DNA of 64,000 nt. Origin: Paludibacteraceae bacterium (GTDB lineage: Bacteria; Bacteroidota; Bacteroidia; Bacteroidales; Paludibacteraceae). The stretch lies in the NCBI GenBank assembly GCA_017448345.1, contig JAFSLP010000075.1, positions 1-64,000 on the forward strand. Reading direction: 5' to 3'. The notes beneath the pieces are model-generated. The model made no database searches. It worked only from the letters and a program-made list of their open reading frames with translations, and was not told the DNA's origin. The position numbers were made by a program, and so were the translations under genes. Below, piece by piece: positions 17,078 through 27,200 of this stretch (position 1 is its first letter; the number at the start of each line of letters is the position of its first letter).

Positions 17078-18391
17078 TTATAACTTCGGGGAATAGAAGA
17101 AGTCGGTGAGCCATTGCGGCAGTTTGTTGGGACGCGGCTGCCGGAGTACTTGCTGCGGCAGTTCACCTGCGGCTTCCAAGGCGCGGTTTCGCCTCTCGTA
17201 GCCGGCACCGAAACGTACGCCGACGGAGAGTTGCACTTTCCAGTCCCAGTTAGAGAGGAAAATCCGGTTCTGGTTGGCAGTGATAGCGGAGCGGAAACGT
17301 ATGTTCTCTCCGGTAGCCCACGCCGAGAGGTGTACCCAGCGGTTTATCTCCCAGCTGGCAGCGGCACGCACGTTACCCGTCACATGGACAGGGAACGAGG
17401 GGCGAAGGTTGTACATCGGCTCATCAGGCAGTCCTTCGGCGATGCTGTCCGGCAGGTAGAAAGAGACGAGATTGACGGTATAAGTGACCAGCATAGCCGC
17501 TGCCGAGGCGTGGAGAACCACTTTGCCGTGGTTGGGGGTGTAGTTGATGCCGTAGCCGATACCGACGGCTATCTGCCGTGTGCGTATGGCGGTCATGTCC
17601 GACATCAGCGTAGGCAGCAGCGGCAGTTGCATGTCGGGTATCTTCAGGGTATCGCTCAGAGATACTTGGCTGGACATGTATGACAGATGCAGGAGCAGCG
17701 AACCGGCGGTCTTCTTCTGGATATATGACTGTTTGACGGCGGCTTGATGGGAGTAATGCGCGGAGTTAAGGGCATACCACAGGTTTAGGTTGGCATTGGT
17801 GATGACGACGTTGTTTTTGGTCAGGTTGGGTATAGACCATTCTCCAGCAACGAGCGAGGTTTGGATGTTGGTGCTGGTATGGATGGAGAAATCCAAGCCC
17901 AAGGACTTGCTGCCGAGCGAGAAACTCAGGCGCTGTGCGTAGGCGTGAATGGCATCCCATGAATAGCCGAAACCGAACCCTCTGTATCCGGCATAAAAAC
18001 CGAGGTCCACACTGGGCGTTGTCTTGTTGAAGAGGGTGACGTCACCGTTACCCACGACAGGTTCGGAGGGGGTGGAGCTGATGCGTGAGTTGACGCCAAT
18101 CATGGCATTGGTGTATGCGAGCCGCCAGCTGTGTTCGGGCAGGTCGATATAATTGGTGTCAATACCTTGCCGTAGGAAACGGTCCACACGGTCGGACAGG
18201 CGGTAGAAGAAAAGCAGTCCTTTGGAGGTATTTCCGGCGGGTTTGGCGGGTTGGGGTGCTTGGACTGTCTGCGCAGCCACATCCGAAGTGTCTGTGCCCT
18301 CCGCTGTGTGCGCAGCTGCGCACACACTCACCAGCAGCGATAGTCCGAGGAACCGAAGCCGTTTGCCTGTTATCTGTACCTTGTAACCCAT
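17078..18391 (-). CDS. Outer-membrane beta-barrel protein, DUF4421-like
   Basis: 437 aa from ATG 18391, which gives a signal peptide (MGYKVQITGKRLRFLGLSLL then VSVCAAAHTAEG). An Ala/Pro/Gln-rich linker leads to a domain opening DTNYIDLPEHSWRLAYTNAM and then many amphipathic strands (GFYAGYRGFGFGYSWD, IAVGIGYGINYTP, QLSVGVRFGAGYERR). I read this as the DUF4421 family of Bacteroidetes outer-membrane proteins, from memory of its DxxYI...L...R start and glycine/aromatic strands. Function unknown. The promoter at 18410-18441 gives a leader of about 15 nt. Convergent with gcvH. Confidence 0.72.
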   Translation of the reverse strand: MGYKVQITGKRLRFLGLSLLVSVCAAAHTAEGTDTSDVAAQTVQAPQPAKPAGNTSKGLLFFYRLSDRVDRFLRQGIDTNYIDLPEHSWRLAYTNAMIGVNSRISSTPSEPVVGNGDVTLFNKTTPSVDLGFYAGYRGFGFGYSWDAIHAYAQRLSFSLGSKSLGLDFSIHTSTNIQTSLVAGEWSIPNLTKNNVVITNANLNLWYALNSAHYSHQAAVKQSYIQKKTAGSLLLHLSYMSSQVSLSDTLKIPDMQLPLLPTLMSDMTAIRTRQIAVGIGYGINYTPNHGKVVLHASAAAMLVTYTVNLVSFYLPDSIAEGLPDEPMYNLRPSFPVHVTGNVRAAASWEINRWVHLSAWATGENIRFRSAITANQNRIFLSNWDWKVQLSVGVRFGAGYERRNRALEAAGELPQQVLRQPRPNKLPQWLTDFFYSPKL

Positions 18392-18409
18392 TTGGTATAA
18401 AATATGGTA

Positions 18410-18441
18410 CAAAGGTACAATATTTTTCGGACATGTGCAAG
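18410..18441 (-). promoter_or_regulatory. Promoter of the DUF4421-like gene
   Basis: Minus strand: CTTG (18441-18438), a 20-bp spacer beginning CACATGTCCGAAAAA, TACCTTTG (18417-18410). Nearly identical spacer to the promoter at 2551-2582. Confidence 0.75.
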
Positions 18442-18535
18442 TCAAATTCTGTATTTTGCAAAGTCAATATGGCAAATGTGGCGATTTTTCGTCATAAAGT
18501 GTTAATTATTGCACATAGATATGTTTTAAATATTG

Positions 18536-18543
18536 TAATTTTG
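18536..18543 (+). promoter_or_regulatory. -7 element upstream of the first PDDEXK gene
   Basis: TAATTTTG with no clear -33 element. A G+C-richer leader of about 135 nt follows. Confidence 0.5.
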
Positions 18544-18684
18544 TGCCCAAATTCTCTTTGCGTGCTGCGTACGTGCGTGTGATAGCGCAAGGTGCGCCTC
18601 GCAATCCAATCGGTTTTGCTGCGGCAGCCGAGCGGTATGAGAAAGAAGCAAAAGAGAAAAAGAAATAACCAGTGGTAAAGAAAA

Positions 18685-19827
18685 ATGAGCAAAAACATAG
18701 ATACATATAATCAAGCAAACGATTTTGCGCAAGTGCTGCAAATCATTGAGCAAAATCGCTCACAGGCTGTTCAGGCTGTAAATCATGCTTCTGTATTAAC
18801 GGCTTGGCAGGTGGGAGCCTATGTGTCGGACAAGATAAAGAATGCAGCTTGGGGAAGCAAGGTTGTGCAGCAGTTGGCTGAATATATCCACACCCAAAAC
18901 CCGTCATTGAAGGGATGGAGTAAGGTTACGATATATCGCATGGTTAACTTCTATGAGACCTATACATCAACGGCCTTCCATGCACTTATAGAAAGGCTCA
19001 AACTGAGCCAACAATTCATGTCGTCTTTATCGGCACAGATAGAGAGTGAGGAAATTGTGTCACCACAAATGACACAATTAGATGAAAAGCCGATAATGTC
19101 ATTCGAAATGACACAAATGCCGTCATTGCTGATGAGGATTGGTTGGACGAACCACCAGATTATACTCCGTGGCTGTACAACTCCTGAGCAATATGTGTTT
19201 TATATCCTCTATGCAGAGTATGAAAAATTACAGAACAAAGAGTTAGAGCGCGCTATTAAGACAGATGCTTATTCACGGGTATTGTCGGACAAGAAGTATC
19301 AATCCCAGATGCTAAAAGCCACTTATCCGCAAGCGGAAGTGCTGCTGAAAGACCATGCGGTGTTGGATATGTTGGGGGTGCCTCGCAAGTACAAAGAGTC
19401 GAAACTGCGAAAAGGGATTGTAGAGCATATGAAGGACTTCATCTTAGAGATGGGGAAAGACTTTCTCTATATTGATCAGGAACATCAATTAGAGGTTGGT
19501 GGTCAGATTTTCCGATGTGACTTATTGTTTTATCATCGAGCGTTACAATGTTTGGTGGCCATAGAGTTGAAGACCACGAAGTTTGATCCGCGCGACTTAG
19601 GACAATTGGAGTTTTATTTGGAAGCACTGGACCAAACAGAGCGTCGCAGCAATGAGAATCCGAGTATAGGAATTTTGATGTGTAAGGACGCTAACCCGGA
19701 GGTTGTGCGTTATGCGCTTAATCGAAGTATGAGTCCGACTATGGTGTCGAAATATGAGGAACAACTGAAAGTCGGAAGTGTACTTCAACGAAGTTTAGAA
19801 GAGTTTGTAGGATTTATTGCAAACTAA
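18685..19827 (+). CDS. PDDEXK nuclease-family protein, DUF1016/YhcG type, copy A
   Basis: 380 aa. N-terminal DUF1016_N helical domain (about 5-105: ILTAWQVGAYVSDK-like helices and a WSKVTIYRMVNFYETY motif), a variable linker (about 115-155) and a C-terminal PD-(D/E)xK domain (about 190-350) with Asp in FRCDLLFYHR and ExK in VAIELKTTKF. The family is widespread, often near restriction or mobile genes; its biological role is poorly defined. The linker contains reiterated ATGACACAA words. Lower G+C than neighbouring housekeeping genes suggests acquisition. A paralogue follows at 19988. Confidence 0.85.
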   Translation: MSKNIDTYNQANDFAQVLQIIEQNRSQAVQAVNHASVLTAWQVGAYVSDKIKNAAWGSKVVQQLAEYIHTQNPSLKGWSKVTIYRMVNFYETYTSTAFHALIERLKLSQQFMSSLSAQIESEEIVSPQMTQLDEKPIMSFEMTQMPSLLMRIGWTNHQIILRGCTTPEQYVFYILYAEYEKLQNKELERAIKTDAYSRVLSDKKYQSQMLKATYPQAEVLLKDHAVLDMLGVPRKYKESKLRKGIVEHMKDFILEMGKDFLYIDQEHQLEVGGQIFRCDLLFYHRALQCLVAIELKTTKFDPRDLGQLEFYLEALDQTERRSNENPSIGILMCKDANPEVVRYALNRSMSPTMVSKYEEQLKVGSVLQRSLEEFVGFIAN

Positions 19828-19843
19828 AATAACTAACGAATAA

Positions 19844-19911
19844 ACATAAAAACACATACTATTATGAAAAACTTTTTACTTAATCTTGCTAAAAACACAG
19901 CGAAGAGGCTC
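19844..19911 (+). repeat. Duplicated leader of the giant-protein gene, copy 1
   Basis: 68 bp almost identical to 21138-21206, covering the 5' untranslated words (ACATAAAAACACA) and the first 16 codons of the giant protein. Confidence 0.85.
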
Positions 19912-19944
19912 CAAAATGCAGGGGATGGGAAGTTTAGTGTTTAG
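19864..19944 (+). pseudogene. Truncated duplicate of the giant-protein N-terminus (26 aa)
   Basis: ATG 19864 opens a frame that begins MKNFLLNLAKNTAKRL, identical to the first 16 residues of the frame opening at 21159, then diverges and stops (QNAGDGKFSV, stop TAG). Either a remnant of a tandem duplication that also copied the PDDEXK gene, or a conserved leader peptide; the amphipathic sequence allows both. Confidence 0.6.
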
Positions 19945-19987
19945 AGAGAACCTTAACGAATGAAAAACAGCAAATAGAGAGATTCGA

Positions 19988-21118
19988 ATGAGCAAAGAGA
20001 TAGAGACATATAACCAAACGGAGCAGCAATTCATAGTCGAGATACGTAGGATTGTTGAAACAGCCCGTAAGAATGCTTATCATGCGATTAATATAATGCA
20101 AGTGGTTAGTAATTGGTTGGTAGGTAAGCGCATCGTGGAGCAAGAACAAGAGGGGAAGGTACGCGCCGATTACGGTAAGCATGTGATAGAGTTGGCATCG
20201 GCGGCTTTGACAGAAGAGTATGGTTCGGGCTATTCCGAAACTAATATACGAAACATGCGCAAATTCTACCTGACATTCAGCACTTTAGAGATTCAGCAGA
20301 CAGTGCCTGCTGAATTGAGAAAGTTAGTAGAGCAAAATCAGCAGACAGCGTCTGCTAAATCAGCTGGATATACTATTCCTGTTTATCCGCAATTATCTTG
20401 GTCTCATTACGAGCGTTTAATGCGTGTGGTAGATGAGTCTGCGCGGCTGTGGTATTTGAAAGAGGCCGCACAGCAGATGTGGGCGGTGAGAACATTAGAG
20501 AGGAATATCAGCACGCAGTATTATGAACGATTGATGCTGAGCGAAGAGAAGGAGCCTGTTATAAGAGAGATGCAAGAGAAGACTCATTCGTTTCAGCAGG
20601 ACAAAACGGCTTATATAAAGAATCCTGTTGTGGCAGAATTTCTCGGACTGCAACAATATCCTTCTTTGCAAGAATCGACGATAGAAGAAGCCATTATTAC
20701 TAATATGCAAAAGTTTCTGATGGAGTTGGGAAAAGGCTATGCTTTTGTGGCGAGACAGCAGCATATTCGTACGGCAGAGAATGATTATTATATTGATTTG
20801 GTATTCTACAATTATATCTTGAAATGCTTTGTGCTTGTTGACTTAAAGGCGGATAGACTCAGTTATCAAGACGTGGGGCAAATGGATATGTATTTGCAGA
20901 TGTTTGATGAAATGTGGAAACAACCGGAAGACAAGCCAACCATCGGAATTATTCTTTGTGCTGATACAGATGGAGATGTGGTTCGCTATTCTTCGCTATC
21001 AAAGAATGAGCAGTTGTATGCAACCAAATACAAATTATATCTTCCCACAGAAGAAGAGTTGCGTAGGGAGATTGAGCGTCAAAAAGAAATCTATCAGATA
21101 CAACATGAATCCAAATAA
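19988..21118 (+). CDS. PDDEXK nuclease-family protein, DUF1016/YhcG type, copy B
   Basis: 376 aa, same architecture as the gene at 18685 and the same opening MSK(N/E)I(D/E)TYNQ, but otherwise strongly diverged. DUF1016_N domain at about 10-110 (SNWLVGKRIVEQEQEGKVRA, YGSGYSETNIRNMRKFYLTF), variable linker with QQT words, then the WSHYERLMRV motif and the nuclease fold with Asp in YYIDLVFYNY and the motif VLVDLKADRL (DxK in place of ExK, common in this family). It sits between the truncated leader and the full giant gene. DNA is AT-rich. Role unknown; it may process nucleic acid or accompany a mobile cassette. Confidence 0.85.
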   Translation: MSKEIETYNQTEQQFIVEIRRIVETARKNAYHAINIMQVVSNWLVGKRIVEQEQEGKVRADYGKHVIELASAALTEEYGSGYSETNIRNMRKFYLTFSTLEIQQTVPAELRKLVEQNQQTASAKSAGYTIPVYPQLSWSHYERLMRVVDESARLWYLKEAAQQMWAVRTLERNISTQYYERLMLSEEKEPVIREMQEKTHSFQQDKTAYIKNPVVAEFLGLQQYPSLQESTIEEAIITNMQKFLMELGKGYAFVARQQHIRTAENDYYIDLVFYNYILKCFVLVDLKADRLSYQDVGQMDMYLQMFDEMWKQPEDKPTIGIILCADTDGDVVRYSSLSKNEQLYATKYKLYLPTEEELRREIERQKEIYQIQHESK

Positions 21119-21137
21119 CACACAGAAATAGATAATA

Positions 21138-21206
21138 ACATAAAAACACAATACCATTATGAAAAACTTTTTACTTAATCTTGCTAAAAACACAGCGAAG
21201 AGGCTC
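21138..21206 (+). repeat. Duplicated leader of the giant-protein gene, copy 2
   Basis: 69 bp; matches 19844-19911 with a few differences, all before the ATG. The first 48 coding bases are identical. Confidence 0.85.
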
Positions 21207-24200
21207 TTAAATACAGGGGGGGGTAATTCGCACAACCAAGTACCAAGTGACCAAGTGCCAATGGACAAGGTGCAAAGTGCAAAGGGACACGCGTTCCGTA
21301 CGGGTCAAACGTATAGGGTTGCTATACCCTTGCTATACCTTTGGACTAAGAGTATAGGAACGCAAGAGGAATTACGGGGTAATAACGCGGTAACAACGCG
21401 CTTATCTCGCGCTAATAACGCGCTTTTGGACAGTAAATGGAAGTATGCGGGTATGGAGGTTGTCGCAATAATGCGACAAAAAAGAAAGATGTTACGAGAG
21501 GGGGGAGTTGTCGCAATAATGCGACAAAAAAGAAAGATGTTCCGTTATGCGGCGTGTGTGGTGATGATGCTTTTTGTCGGAATAGGTAATGTGTGGGGAA
21601 CGGATATTGATGTGGCTCCAGGCACATGGTTTCCTGAAAATAAAACATCATTTCCATATGGACTTGTTACGATTTCTCACAGTAGTACTGCGGCGAGTAG
21701 CGGATCTAAAATATCAAGCAACGCAATTTCAACAGGAACGAATGGGGATGTTATTACTATTACCTTTACGGCTACGAAGTCGGATATGTATGTTAAAAGC
21801 GTAACATTCACTGATCTTTCCAGTGGTACGTTGTCATCAGACGATGGTACAATAACAGATAATGTTTTTACCGCAAGCAGCAATAAAAATAGTGTGAGTA
21901 TAGTACTTACATCTAATTCAGGCAAAAAAGGTTCAGTAAAAGTATCAAATGTAAGAATTAATACAGGAACTAATACTGTAGAAAAAATTACATTTACTTC
22001 CGTATCGTCAGGAACTGTGAATTTTACATCTTCAGCTGGAACGTCCGCTCTGACATCAATAACATCTGATGGTTCGCCAAGCGTCTCATCTAACATATTA
22101 ACTTGGCCGAATAGTAAGACCCTTGTATTTACTTCTAGTCGCAATATTCTTTATGCTGCGTTTTTAGTGAATGATGGTAAATCTTATACAGGATTCTCTG
22201 CATCTCCTGATACATATTCAAATTGCTCATGGAACGGAAGTAGTAAAACAGTAACTTTTACAAACGGAACGGGCGGAGGAAGAGTTATAAAAGAGGCTTA
22301 TGTAATTGTAGAACCTGCTGCTGCGAAAGCCTATACTGTTACGGTAGAATCCAATAATGACTCATGGGGAACAGTTGCAGCAGGTGCATCGTCGTTGGAT
22401 GCATCAGAAACGACAACTATTACAGCTACTCCGGCAAGCGGTTATCGTGTGGCCAGTTGGGCTGTCAGCGGAACAGGTGCAACCATAAGTCCGAGCGGAA
22501 GCAGTCATAGTACAACGACAACCCTGACTATGGGGTCTGCTAATGCAACGGTAACTTGTACATTTGAGGCAATTCCGACTCACAGCATTTCTTATACCAA
22601 CTTAAAGGGTGCAGACAACTCCGCCAACCCGACGAGTTATACAGAAGGTGTTGGAGTGGCATCGTTTACCAAACTGCGCCATGTAGTGGGTTATGATTTC
22701 TCAAGCTGGTCGCCATCTTCTATTAGTTCGTCAGCCACAACCGACCAGACGATAGATGCTCAATGGACAGCTCGAGCAGCAGCTACAGGCACAGGTACAT
22801 TGACATATGCGTTAGGATATTCAGACAATACCATAACTACTTCTTCTATCACCCGAACTAACGGTGCGCTCTATGACGCTACAGACCTTACATGGCCGAA
22901 AGGGGTTACGATTGATGACTCGGAAAGTTCTGAACGGTCCGGAAAAATAACAACAACATCAAGTTATGATTCCAGCAAATACCTTTCACTCACATTCAAA
23001 ATTGCCGACGGCTATACGTTTACTCCTACAGAGGTTCAATTGAAAGCGGTAGCCGTTACGAACGATAAGACCATCCGTTTTGAATTCACAGATAACGCTG
23101 CGACACCCAACACTAAATACCTTGAGCAAACAAGAACTAATGGTAGCAGTGTGGGCACTTTGACATATGATTTCGATGCTTCAGACCCTGTGACACTAAC
23201 AGGAACAGTGACTGTGAAGATATATGCATATGGTGCGACTAATTCTTGGCGTTTGGGTACGCCTATCACCATAACAGGAACGGTGGCGGAAGAAGTGGCT
23301 TCCGGTTGTTCGGATTGGGGATTGCATTATGGAACAGACGGCGAAGACGACTGGACAGAAGAATGTTTTACGCAAGTGGGTTCAACTCACGAATGGCAGA
23401 TAACAAACTTCGTTATCCCGGAGAAGACATGGTGGTATGTAGATAACGCTGCGGGCAATGATGCAAAGAAAAACGGCGGGAGTTGGTCTAATCTGTATTT
23501 CGCTGCTTCGCAAGGAAATGGAGATCGTCCGATGGTGGGACAAGCCACGGGTGCAGTAGGTACAGTACGTATCTATGATGACAGTGGCTGGAATAACCGC
23601 TATGCGGGCTTTATTCCGAATGGCTATAAACTGAAGTTCGGTAGTACGGAATATGCAATGTCCGTAGAAGCCGGAAATGAATACCGTTCGGAAATAGTGG
23701 AATATAGCAGTTCTACGGCGAATAATAATGTCAGCGTAGGTATTGTAGATGCAAGCGGCGATTATGTGGCTACAGACAACTCCGAAGGGATGCAGCATAT
23801 ATTCCTGAATACCGGAGGAAGTAGTTTGTGGAGTACAGCATCTGCAAGTAATTTCGGAGTTTTCGATGTTACTCACAGCACATGGACATGTTTAATGGTC
23901 AAAGTTCCGGGCGAAGATTATTTGTATGAGGGATGGGTGCCGTCAAGTTGTGCGACAGTTAGTTTCCACCGTTTGGCAAGCAGCAGTTTGAAATGGAAAA
24001 CAAACGATAGTGACGGTACAAATACCAATGTGTGGAACTCTACAGGTGATAAATCATTGGAGAGCAGTACAAATGTATTTACAATCGCCAACTGGAGCGA
24101 AGATAACGGTAATAGTGGTGGTTCTTGGTCTGCCTATGAGAAGAGTGGTAAGTTCCGCATGAACGCGGATTATACCGACAAGAACTGGTATGTGCGTTTT

Positions 24201-27200
24201 GTGCCTCACCACAAGCTGACATACAACGCCAACGGAGGAAGCGGAGCACCGGAGGCAAGCTATGCGTCTGTAGAAAGTGTTCCTTGCCAATGGACACTGT
24301 CCACCACTCAGCCGACGCGTGAGGGATATACATTTTTAGGTTGGAATACAAGTTCCTCTGCGACAGAGCCGGGTTCAGGAATGGCAGTTGCAAATCTCGG
24401 CACTCCCTTTGGGGCGTCCGACGATGTGACGTTATATGCGGTTTGGCAGATTAAGACCTATACAGTGACTTATAACGCCGGAACGGGAACTATTACCGGT
24501 TCGCACGCCGATGACACCAAGACTCACGGTGTGAATCTGACGCTGCCGGGTGTAACGTTTAGCAAGACTGGTTACACGCAGACCGGTTGGGCTACCACGG
24601 ATGGCGGAAGCAAAGCATATGAGTTAGGCGGCTCTTATACCGCCAATGCGGCTGCGGACCTCTATCCTGTCTGGACAGCCAAGACGACGGCTATCACGCT
24701 GGACAAGAACGGCGGTGATACAGATGGTAGTGCAACGGCTACTTATGGCAGTAACTCGCTGACAAGTTTAACCCATGCGACGCGTACCGGTTATACCCAA
24801 AACGGCTATGAGACAAGCGACCATACGCTTATTATCAAAGCAGATGAAACTTTCGACGGCACGCGTGAAGGCTATACGTCCAGCAAGACATGGATAAACG
24901 AAAGTGCTGCTGTGACATTATATGCACGTTGGGAGGCGAACAAGTACAATGTGACGCATACCCTGAGCAATGTCAGTCGCTCCAGTGGCGGCGAGGCGGG
25001 AAGCAACAAAGCGACCTACGGGACGGCATACAGTGTTGTTTTTGCGGCAAGTTCGGGCTATACCTTGCCAGCGGCAGTGACGGTGACTGTTGGCGGAAGT
25101 GATATAACGGCTAACTGCACATGGAATCAAGGCACAGGTGCATTGACCATTCCGGCGGCATATGTGACAGGCGATATCGTAATTACCGTAACAGGCGTGG
25201 AAGTGACCTACACCGTGACCTATGAGTATAATGGTGCAGATGGCGGTACACGTCCTGTGAGCAACTCCGGCAATCCGTTGCCGAGTCCGACAAAGACCGG
25301 CTATACATTAGACGGATGGTACGCTTCCGACGGAACATTTGCCGGTGCAGGTGGTGCAACATCGTATGTTCCCGAGGATGATATCACGCTCTATGCACAG
25401 TGGCAGTCCACCTCTTGCGCAGGAGGTGGTGGCGGTGGAACAGCAATTTTCACATTCACAGTAAATGATAGTGGAGATGATTTAACGGTGGCACGTAGTG
25501 GAGGCTCACTTTCCCTCACAACAAGCAATGCCTTTTCAGAACTTACAGGTGGTACTGTTACTGCGGTAAATGCTAATACTAATTCAGGAGGACCGGATAA
25601 AATGGTAGGAAAAGATAATAGTGAAAGACATATTAGGTTTGCTGCAACTAGTTCGTATTTGACATTAACAATGAGTAATGACCTTGCGGAGGGAGATACA
25701 ATTAAATTTACGGGAAATGGTTCTGCTCAGATATGCATTACAACTACCACGACATACTCAACTACAATAAGCACATCATCGAATAAATATACAATTCCGA
25801 AAAACAGTACTTTAATAGGAAAATCAACAATATATGTATGGCCGAGTTCCACCTCTACTAAGATTAAAACCTTATCTGTTAAGCGCGCTGGCGGCGGCAC
25901 ATGTTATTTTGTGACGTATAACGGTAACGGCGCAGATGGCGGGTACACGACGGACGAGACGGCACACGCCAACGGAAGCAATGTAACCGTTGCAAGCAAC
26001 AGCTTTACCAAGACGGGCTATACCTTTACGGGCTGGAACACGGAGGATGACGGAAGCGGAACCGCTTATTCCGCAGGCGGAACTATCTCTGGCATTAGCA
26101 GCAATATGACCCTTTATGCGCAGTGGTCTGCAGAGGCGGCGGCGTTGATTACCAACACACTGGCTACGGGTAATGTAGCATGGTCTTCGTCTATTACGAC
26201 GGCGGCTCCATTGGATATTACCAACTTGAGTGCTTTGGCAGCAACAGGTCTGACGATTAGCGGTAACGGAAACACCAGCAACGGCGGACAGACAGCCAAA
26301 GTGACAGGCACAGAGACCACTAAGAAGTTAGACGAATATTTGGAATTGAGTTTCCGTGTAGCTTGTGGCAAGAAACTAACAGTAACAGGTATCTCAATAC
26401 CCGTTCAGCCTGTATCAAGCAACACGAATAATTTCGAAGCAGTACTGACTGATGGAACAAACACTATCACAGGCACCCTGACAAACAAAACCAATGGCAC
26501 ATTGAACAACATAGAGTTCGATTCTTACGGTTATGTACAAGGCACTGTGACGCTGCGGATTTATGCATGGGGATGGACAGACGGTTACCGTTTAGGTACC
26601 GCTGTAAAGATCTTCGGTACTATAGAGAACCAAGCTACACCGGCGGCGACGATCAGATGGACGACGCAGCCTGCGGGCGGTCTGTCGGGTACGAACCAGA
26701 CAGTAGCGGCAGTCAGCTCGGACGGTTCGGCTGTGACGATAACCAGCAATAACACAAGCGTAGCGACGGTGGCGACAGTAGCCGGAGTGACGACGGTAAG
26801 TTATGTGGCGGCAGGCAGCACGTATCTGGTTGCCAGCGGCACAGACGCGTGCGGAAACGCGATGGTTGCTGTCAATTCGGATAACTTCACCGTCATCGGC
26901 GCGTATGACCTGACGTATGACAAGAACGGCGGAACGGGCACGATGACCGGCGAGACGGGCGTACACTATGCGACCGTCAAAGAGAACGGTTTCACAGCTC
27001 CGAGCGGCAAGGTGTTTGACAGCTGGAACACCGCAGCCGACGGTAGCGGCGACAGTTATATGCCGGACGACGAGATAGAGTTGTCCGCCAACACGACGCT
27101 GTATGCGCAATGGGGAACAACCCTGTCGGCGACATGGAGCGTGACGAAAGTAGATAGCAAACTCTATCGCGGCGGAGGCGGCTACAGCGTGACCGTCTAT

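Noticed and set aside
18685..21118. Insertion sequence or transposon around the PDDEXK genes
   Set aside because: No transposase, terminal inverted repeats or target duplication was found; only the leader duplication supports rearrangement.
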